A stretch of 64,000 nt of DNA from the NCBI RefSeq assembly GCF_003369915.1, contig NC_046676.1, positions 10,832,001 to 10,896,000 of the forward strand, written 5' to 3'. Position numbers and translations under genes: made by a program. Below are positions 57,927-64,000 of this stretch, one piece after another (positions within the stretch are counted from its first letter, which is position 1; each line of letters starts with the position of its first letter). Source of the DNA: Drosophila miranda (lineage: Eukaryota > Arthropoda > Insecta > Diptera > Drosophilidae). Under the pieces are notes generated by a model, which saw only the letters and a program-made list of their open reading frames with translations, was not told the DNA's origin and made no database searches.

Positions 57927-59325
57927 CCGACGGGTTGACTACTAACGTCAGGTCACCGTCTTCCTCGTCTTCGTCCTCAAGCGCAAGACCCTGGGCGGCC
58001 TCCACGATGGACTCGAGACCTAAGTCCTTTTCCACCTCGCCTACCTGCAGGGTATGCGCGTCCTTGTCCTCAGGGTGGCGCTTTTTGAGGCGCAGGTAGA
58101 CGCTACCCATGCCCCACGCCATCTTCCCGAACTTGGGATACAGCAGATCCTCTGCCTCCTTGTTTATTTGGAGGATCACACATTGGCCCCCCTCGTTGGG
58201 TAGTGGGCTACCAATGTGTAGGATCCTCCAATCGGTCGTTGGCACGTCCGCGTTTTGCCGCTGAAGGAGCTTCAGCGCTCGGTCTCCCTGGATTGTGATG
58301 GGGAAGAGTACCTTCGCCTTAGGCTTGGACGGGATAAGCTCCCGGTCCACAACCTCCAGCTTGGCCCCCTCCCACATCGCCTCCAGTTGGCAGACCGTAC
58401 GCGTCAGCCACCTTAGGGTTGGATCGTCGTTGCACTTTAGGATCTTAACCCCATTTAGCCACCCAGCACCATCGAACGTGGGCATAGGGGCCGCGGGGTC
58501 TTCTTCCATGTGTGCAAACAGTGCGTCGACGAGACGCGCGTGCACAAGCTTCCACTGTGCCGCTGACATCTTGCCGTTTTCCTCGCTCCGGTCGATGAGT
58601 GCCACGATCAAATGTCGTTTGGTCACATCGCTGACCTTCGCGTTCGATTTCGACGGCTTCTTGGCCACTTTCGGTGGAGGGGCTGCACTCTTGGGCCCGC
58701 GTTGCCGCTTGCTCGCCGGAGTGTCTTTAATGGCACTCTCAGTCGAGCGTTGCCTCTTGGTGGCCATCATCTCCTCCACCTTATTGGCATATTCGCCATT
58801 CGACGCCCTCATCTGTGGCATCTGGGCGTAATGTAGTCGGCCCTCCTCTACTCGCTGCTCGGCCCAGGCTAGCTTGACCTTCTCCTCCTGGGAGATGTCT
58901 ACTTTACCTTGCAGCCGGCTTTTGATATTGAGGGCCGCTTTGTATTGTGCTTTGGCCTTCATCCCCTCCTTGGAACGCTTCGGCCCTTCCCTACGCAGGG
59001 AGCTGGTGCCTGGTTCCGGTGAGCGGAGAAGGCTCTCTTCCTCCGTCCTGCTCATAGAGAGCACGCTCTCCAGATCCGTGTCTGTGTCGACTACGGCATC
59101 TGTGCGGCTCAACTTGCAGGCTGCGGAGTGAGTTGTTTTTGTTGTTGTTGTTGTGGCAGTAGCTTTACAACTGACTTGGCCTGCTCCCGCCAAGTCTGAG
59201 GTGTGACCGCTGGCGACACGCAGAGAGGATTGCTCCTCCCCGTGCCCGCCGGTGGTAGCAGTCACGCTTCCCACCGACGTTTGGGTTGACATCCCAACCC
59301 GTGCTTTATCCTTCTTCGCCTCCAT
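57874..59325 (-). CDS. Retrotransposon ORF1, nucleic-acid-binding protein
   Basis: 483 aa from an ATG at 59325. The N-terminal third is Ser/Thr-rich; the middle is basic (KRSKEGMKAKAQYKAAL, KRQRGPKSAAPPPK). Residues about 240-430 form a globular part (GAGWLNGVKILKCNDDPTLR, ELIPSKPKAKVLFP, DWRILHIGSPLPNEGG) that is shared with the ORF1 of the neighbouring element. No CCHC zinc knuckle is visible, which is unlike I and jockey ORF1. The role, RNA binding and chaperone activity in the retrotransposition complex, is inferred from position. Confidence 0.8.
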   Translation of the reverse strand: MEAKKDKARVGMSTQTSVGSVTATTGGHGEEQSSLRVASGHTSDLAGAGQVSCKATATTTTTKTTHSAACKLSRTDAVVDTDTDLESVLSMSRTEEESLLRSPEPGTSSLRREGPKRSKEGMKAKAQYKAALNIKSRLQGKVDISQEEKVKLAWAEQRVEEGRLHYAQMPQMRASNGEYANKVEEMMATKRQRSTESAIKDTPASKRQRGPKSAAPPPKVAKKPSKSNAKVSDVTKRHLIVALIDRSEENGKMSAAQWKLVHARLVDALFAHMEEDPAAPMPTFDGAGWLNGVKILKCNDDPTLRWLTRTVCQLEAMWEGAKLEVVDRELIPSKPKAKVLFPITIQGDRALKLLQRQNADVPTTDWRILHIGSPLPNEGGQCVILQINKEAEDLLYPKFGKMAWGMGSVYLRLKKRHPEDKDAHTLQVGEVEKDLGLESIVEAAQGLALEDEDEEDGDLTLVVNPSDASEPATHAECAAAKLA

Positions 59326-59462
59326 ATTTGGCCCGAGGGTCCATACTGGTTAATATTTTTCGGGGGGACCACCCCCTAGCGTTTTAGGCCTGACCGCCAG
59401 GCACCTCTAGCCATGGCCCTGGTTCGGTTCCCCCGACTTTGAATCGGGAAGACGCCGGACCA

Positions 59463-59594
59463 TAGCCTTAGCTAGACACTGCATTACCCCGGACAGAGCA
59501 AGCGACAGTGCATTACCCTTGTCCCGGGTAATGCAGTGTCCATTGCCCAGCCGGCACCCTCGTGGAGGGTTCAGCTAGAGGATTTTCGCCAGCC
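59463..59594 (-). ncRNA. Candidate HDV-like self-cleaving ribozyme at the element's 5' end
   Basis: On the minus strand P1 is GGCTGGC (59594-59588) with GCCGGCT (59555-59549): seven pairs, including G1-U and one more wobble. P3 is ACCC (59570-59567) with GGGT (59559-59556), closing a 7-nt L3, TCCACGA. P1.1 can form between C59565/C59564 and G59548/G59547. P4 is a long hairpin with arms 59542-59521 and 59494-59473. J4/2 is CTAA (59471-59468), with the candidate catalytic C at 59471. P2 is TAGCT (59577-59573) with GGCTA (59467-59463). The P1-P1.1 strand resembles known HDV-like ribozymes closely. Such ribozymes are established at the 5' ends of R2, RTE and LOA-clade (Baggins) elements. Confidence 0.75.
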
Positions 59595-59679
59595 AAAAAA
59601 AAAGTGAAGTTAAGTTTGTGAAGAAATGTTTAATTTTAATTTTCATTGCGGCCCCCAGAGCCAAAATATTGGATGGCCC
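59595..59679. other. 85 bp remnant between the two retrotransposons
   Basis: It consists of nine A (59595-59603) and then AT-rich DNA ending near GGCTCTGGGGGCC (reverse strand). It belongs to neither element by homology. The right element's ORF2 stops matching at about 59680. It may be older target DNA or another TE fragment. Confidence 0.4.
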
Positions 59680-62600
59680 GGTAACTGCAGAGCACTGTGC
59701 TCTGCTGAGCCTATACAGCTCGGCTGAGCGCTTCTTCGATCGATATGGCCATATCAATCTTGAGATTTTACAGGAAACGGTTTGCTGCCATCTCCTATTG
59801 GCATTTTGCTCGAACAATTCGTGCGTGAGGAGCCTGCACGTAGCCAGAGGCATCGCTACCTGCTCCCTCTCCATAAGGAGAGGAATTGTAGTACCCTGCC
59901 TTGCTAGCTCGTCGGCGGCGTCGTTCCCCTCGATGTCCCTGTGGCCTGGGACCCATATAAGGAAAAGGTCTAACTGATCTGCGATCTCGTGCAGAGACCT
60001 GCGGCAGTCATTTACAGTCGCTGAGTTCGACGATATTGAGCCTAGAGCTTTAATAGCTGCTTGGCTGTCCGAGAAAACGCACACTAAGTGCGTGTCTAGA
60101 AGTAGTTTGGAGACGATGGAAATGGCCTCCTTGATGGCTACAACCTCCGCTTGGAACACACTGCAGTGGTCCGGGAGCCTGAAGCAATGACTGATGTTCA
60201 GCTCGCTGCAGTAGACTCCGCCTCCCACGCGGCCGTCTAACTTTGAGCCATCAGTGTAGAAGTGAACCGCATTTGCGGGTCCTGGTTCGCCCATCTCCCA
60301 GTCCTCCCTAAGTGGGATTGATACCTGAAAAGGCGTCGAGAGGTGATCACTAGGGACACAATAATCTGTCCTGTCTGGTAATTGCGGGTGTCTCGTCAGG
60401 ATTCCCGAGTGCCCAACCGCGGACGCTTTCCACAGTCTGGCTTCTCTCATTCTGAGTGCGGAAAGTGTTGCCACTTTCTTTCCCATGAGATCTATGGGGA
60501 GGAGGTCCAGCACAGTATCCAGGGCTTCCCCTGGAGTAGTGCGTAGCCCGCCAGTTATGCATAGCTCTGCCATGCGTTGAACTCTGCTGAGTTTATTGAG
60601 GCATGTCCTTTTGTCTAAGGCTGGCCACCATACTACCGCTCCATAGAGCATGATCGGTCGTATGATGGTGGTGTAAAGCCACCGAACTATATAGGGGGTC
60701 ATTCCCCATCTTAGTCCGATGGCTTTCCTGCAAGTATAGAGGGCTACTGTGGCCTTCTTTACTCTATCCTCTATGCTCAATTTCCAATCGAGCTTTCTAT
60801 CGAGTATTAGACCAAGATACTTGGCGTTGTTGCTGAATCAGTGCCGGAACTTTGTACTTCCTAGTGAAGAGCACCAGTTCCGTTTTAGACGGGTTGACGC
60901 CTAGACCGCATTTGTCTGCCCATTTTGACATCTTCATGAGAGTGCTTGTCAGGCACTCACACAGCGTCTGCGGGAATTTACCCGAGAATGCTATGGCAAC
61001 ATCGTCCGCATACGCCACCACGCGGCAGCCACCCCCCTCTATCTCCCGCAACAGTTCGTTCACTGCCACGTTCCATAGGAGGGGCGAGAGGACTCCGCCC
61101 TGCGGGGTGCCTCTACTGACAAATCTGGTGGACGTTGACTTCTCCAGTGATGCCTCAACCGTCCTGCATTGTAGCATCTGATCGATCAGGCTCACCGTCC
61201 GGGAGTCAACCCCCAGGTCCGTCAGTGCACCCGTGATGGCGGTCGGGAGGATGTTATTAAAGGCGCCTTCTATGTCGAGGAAGGCTACCAGGGTGTACTC
61301 CTTACAGTTGAGGGACGCTTCTATGATCGATGTGATCGTGTGTAGGGCCGTTTCGGTGGATCTTCCTTTCCGATAGGCATGCTGGGAGTCTGAGAATAGA
61401 CTAGGCGGAATATTTACCGTGAGATGCATCCCCAAAAGCCGTTCCATCGTGTTCAGAAGGAAGGACGATAGACTTATGGGTCTGAAATCTTTGGGGGCAG
61501 TGTGCGAGGGCTTGCCTGCCTTGGGGATGAAGACGACTTTGGTGTGAAGCCAGGTTTCCGGGATATATCCATGGGAGAAGATTCCCTCGTATATCCTTTT
61601 GAGCCAATTAGTGGCTTTTTGTCCAGCGTGAATCAGTTGGGCAGGGATGATGCCATCTGGTCCCGCGGATTTGTATGGTTTGAAGCTTTTTATTGCCCAG
61701 GAAATGTTCTCCTGGCTTAACAGGTTCATGATAACACTTGAGGCAACGGAGGGAGCCGCGATGTAGTGTGGTCTGTTTTCATCGCAGCCGGGAAAGTGGG
61801 TGTTAAGGAGAAGATTTAGCGACTCATTGCTGGACGTTGTCCATGATTGGTCGGCGTTCTTCAGGTAGCCCAGAGTGGGTGTACTCTTCGAGAGAACTTT
61901 GCGCAAGCGCGAGGCTTCCGAGTTATTCTCAATGTCGCTACAGAACTTACGCCATGAGGCGCGTTTGGCTTTCCTCAGTTCTTTATTGTAAACTGACAGA
62001 CTGGCCTTGTAATCGGCACAGTTCTGCTAAGCGTTTTCAGCCTTAGCTTAATTGAAGAGTCTTCGGGAGGCTTTCCGGAGTTCCCTCAGTTTCGGATTCT
62101 ACCATTCAGGTTTCTTCCGGCCTCTGCTCTTGCTAGAGGGGCAGGATTTATCGAGCGCCTCATTGCAGGCGTCGGTAAATAGTTTAACAAGATGAGTCGT
62201 GGCTTCCCTGGAGATCTCCTCCTCAGGTGGAGTCTCAGGGAGAACACGACAGAGGTGGTCTGAGTACCGAGCCCAGTTTGTCCGCCTAAGGTTCCGAAAT
62301 TGAGCTGGTCTCGGTAGTGAAAAAGAGAATACGGTTTCCACGTACCTGTGGTCCGAGAAGGAGTGCTCTTCCAGGACCCTCCAGGATACGATGTTCCCGT
62401 GTAACTCATGAGAGGCAAGTGTGAGGTCCAGGACCTCCTTGCGGTTTTTAATAATGAAGGTGGGATCACTCCCCTATTTAAAAGGACCATCTGAGTGGTC
62501 AGTAAATAGTTGAAAAGGTACTCACCCCTTTCGTTGGTGTCAGTGCTTCCCCACTGGCAGTGGTGTGCATTGGCGTCGCACCCTGCGATTAGGCCGGTGT

Positions 62601-62930
62601 CCTTGGCCTCGCAGTCTGTGATTAGCGCCCTGAGCGCCTGTGGTCGTGACCCATGTACGTGGAGCAGATTCTCAGTGAGCACCCCTGGCCTTCGAGGCTC
62701 ACTGCTGTTTGGTCTTCATTGCTGAAATTTGGGAGAAAAAATAAGTGCAAATCTCTTTTTGCAAGGATGCAGGTGCGAGTTTTACCTGCGGAGTCAGCTA
62801 CTTATAGCTAATAGTCAGGAGTCCTCAGACCAGAGACCCTGTTTCCGAGGATCCAGGGCTCCTGAATGAGGACTATGTCGGCTCCACCCTTGGCTAGGTG
62901 GAGCAGGAGAGCAGCGCATGCTGCCTTACA
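59680..62930 (-). pseudogene. Broken ORF2 of the right retrotransposon
   Basis: Pieces in order on the minus strand: an endonuclease fragment (62682 to about 62480, GCDANAHHCQWGSTDTNERG) that then shifts frame; a TAG near 62028; RT from 61906 to about 60835 with GTPQGGVLSPLLWN and YADD; a frameshift near 60830; then thumb and RNase H to 59680. RNase H keeps the first Asp (FYTDGSKLDG) and the later acidic residues (QAEVVAIKEA, FSDSQAAI, EGNDAADELA). The match to the left element stops after SRAQCSAVTG, about 60 residues before the expected end. It is non-functional as it stands. Confidence 0.85.
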
Positions 62931-64000
62931 ATGGTGGAGGTTTATCTGCAGGAGTATCAGTGAAATTCCTGAGGTTCACCTCCACCATTGTCCTGTCGTG
63001 GTCGCTCTCCGAAGAGTCCAGCTCCTCCGCGACCCCGATGTGCTTGAGATCCCTAGTGAGATCGCTCACGTCTGACACGTAACCATCTAGGATGTCATAC
63101 GACACCACTGATGCCACGTCTGACACCGCAGGCTTGATCTCCATACTAGGGATCTCCGGGGGCTCCAGGTCTGGCTCGACCGTCGGTTGCATGCCTTTGG
63201 AGTCGGACTTGTACGGTACTACGACTACCTTCTTGTAGCCGTAGTCCACAGCGCCCTCCGTGTCGTGGAGAAGTCTGACCGACTCCTCGTTCAGGACGAG
63301 GATGATTTGGCGCCTCTGCCCGTTGCTCTCCTCTACCTTGGCCACCTTCCAATCGGCTGTGGGAAGGTGGGGGTTGCAGACCTGCAGAATCCGGAGAATC
63401 TTATCCGGCTCTGCAGGCTTCGCCGAGACCCACGCTCTGGCCCTCGGCTTGCTGGGGATGTCCTCCCACTTCACGACCTCCAGCTGGGCTCCTGGGTAGA
63501 CCTCCTTGAGCGACGCTACCGCCTTCGCGTAGAGGGCCGCCGAGCGAGCATCTTGGCAGGCGATGGCTTTCACCCTGCCTTGGTGCCACCCGGCGTCCTC
63601 ACACTTGGGCGGAGGTCCTCCATTCTCCTCCAACTCCTGGAGGAAACGGTCTTGGAGCTCGTTTTCCACGAGGTGCCACTTGTCCCTAGGTATCTGCCCG
63701 TCTTTAGAGCCCCTGTCTAGGACTCCAATCAGGGTTTTTCCCCTCGCCACCTCGGCAAACGAGCGGTTGCTCAGTGTCTTCGTCCTCTTGGCCTGTTGGA
63801 CTTGTGTGGCGGTGTCCTCCGCCGAGCGTTGCCGCTTGCTTGGGGCCTTGGCTGTGGCCTTGCCAGCTTTGGCTGGCTGGTAGTCGGGCAGGACTGTCTT
63901 GGCCCATCGCCGCGATTCGATTCCCTGGGCAGACGCCAGGAACACCGGGTCGTCGTTGCCCAGGATGAAGGCCGCACGTCTTTTGTCCTGGAACTTGGGC
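62926..64000 (-). CDS. ORF1 of the right retrotransposon, partial
   Basis: The frame is open from the window edge to 62926, about 357 codons, with no start inside the window. Basic segment PSKRQRSAED..QQAKRTKTLSN, then a globular part (GWHQGRVKAIACQDARSAAL, WEDIPSKPRARAWV, ADWKVAKVEESNGQRRQI) that aligns with ORF1 of the left element, then an acidic tail. No zinc knuckle is seen. Its open state contrasts with the broken ORF2 downstream. Confidence 0.75.
   Translation of the reverse strand, partial: PKFQDKRRAAFILGNDDPVFLASAQGIESRRWAKTVLPDYQPAKAGKATAKAPSKRQRSAEDTATQVQQAKRTKTLSNRSFAEVARGKTLIGVLDRGSKDGQIPRDKWHLVENELQDRFLQELEENGGPPPKCEDAGWHQGRVKAIACQDARSAALYAKAVASLKEVYPGAQLEVVKWEDIPSKPRARAWVSAKPAEPDKILRILQVCNPHLPTADWKVAKVEESNGQRRQIILVLNEESVRLLHDTEGAVDYGYKKVVVVPYKSDSKGMQPTVEPDLEPPEIPSMEIKPAVSDVASVVSYDILDGYVSDVSDLTRDLKHIGVAEELDSSESDHDRTMVEVNLRNFTDTPADKPPPL

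Larger units (their letters stand above)
54250..59594 (-). mobile_element. LOA-clade non-LTR retrotransposon, apparently full length
   Basis: The element is read on the minus strand. Its 5' end is placed at 59594 by the fold of an HDV-like ribozyme, with a run of nine T just outside. ORF1 (59325-57874) and ORF2 (57926-54324) are both open. ORF2 carries endonuclease, reverse transcriptase and RNase H, the layout of the LOA/I/R1 group. After the stop there is about 75 nt ending in a TATG-type simple repeat. The 3' border is approximate. No clear target-site duplication was found. Length is about 5.3 kb. Confidence 0.8.
59680..64000 (-). mobile_element. Decayed LOA-clade retrotransposon, 3' truncated, running off the window
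   Basis: Same order as the left element (ORF1, then endonuclease, RT and RNase H) on the same strand, but a distinct family: the proteins are clearly diverged. ORF2 has frameshifts and a stop. The 3' part, including the ORF2 C terminus and the 3' UTR, is missing from about 59680 on. The 5' end lies beyond the window. Confidence 0.85.

Noticed and set aside
59475-59540. Inverted repeat as terminal repeats of a DNA transposon or a rho-type terminator
   Set aside because: It lies inside the retrotransposon 5' end and fits P4 of the ribozyme fold; there is no transposase or target duplication.

Overview
This is insect nuclear DNA, almost certainly Drosophila (Muller element C gene set). The support is direct: short introns of about 55-70 bp with GT..AG ends, Drosophila core-promoter motifs (DRE TATCGATA, Ohler motif 6 GGTATATTT, motif 1 GGTCACACT), and proteins that read as fly orthologues, such as roadblock at exactly 97 codons and Prosalpha5 at 244. 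I cannot fix the species. The obscura group is a guess from the dense LOA-clade retrotransposons.

Layout. 3.8-5.3 kb (-): intronless gene for a Tc1/mariner-transposase-derived protein. 11.5-12.8 kb: robl (-) head to head with a second roadblock-family gene (+). 15.4-26.5 kb (+): Edtp (MTMR14-type phosphoinositide phosphatase), six coding exons, with an 8.6 kb first intron that holds a GID8-like gene on the opposite strand. 27.0-28.3 kb (-): MADF-like protein. 29.0-30.4 kb (+): Bap55. 30.8-31.8 kb (-): MTA phosphorylase, divergent from a CDKAL1-type tRNA methylthiotransferase at 32.2-33.9 kb (+). 34.0-37.8 kb (-): l(2)k01209, uridine-cytidine kinase-like. 39.8-44.9 kb (+): cnk, the Ras/Raf scaffold. 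45.6-46.4 kb (-): Prosalpha5. 49.3-50.6 kb (+): secreted K/V/P-repeat protein. 52.5-54.3 kb (-): two gene fragments, one resembling an RNase-H-fold transposase. 54.2-64.0 kb (-): two LOA-type non-LTR retrotransposons, the left one with open ORFs and the right one decayed and running off the window.

Two things stand out. First, the 5' end of the left retrotransposon (minus strand from 59594) can be folded by hand into every helix of an HDV-like self-cleaving ribozyme, which also sets the element's 5' boundary. Second, a dispersed repeat carries housekeeping promoter motifs. Edtp and Prosalpha5 share a block of 69 nt with two mismatches upstream of their coding starts, and related blocks lie upstream of Bap55, cnk and l(2)k01209, always in the direction of the gene.

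Most single-copy genes here are housekeeping genes packed closely in convergent or divergent pairs. The TE-rich material is concentrated at the right end and in intergenic gaps. Exon limits were assigned by eye from splice consensus, reading phase and family knowledge; no search was run.
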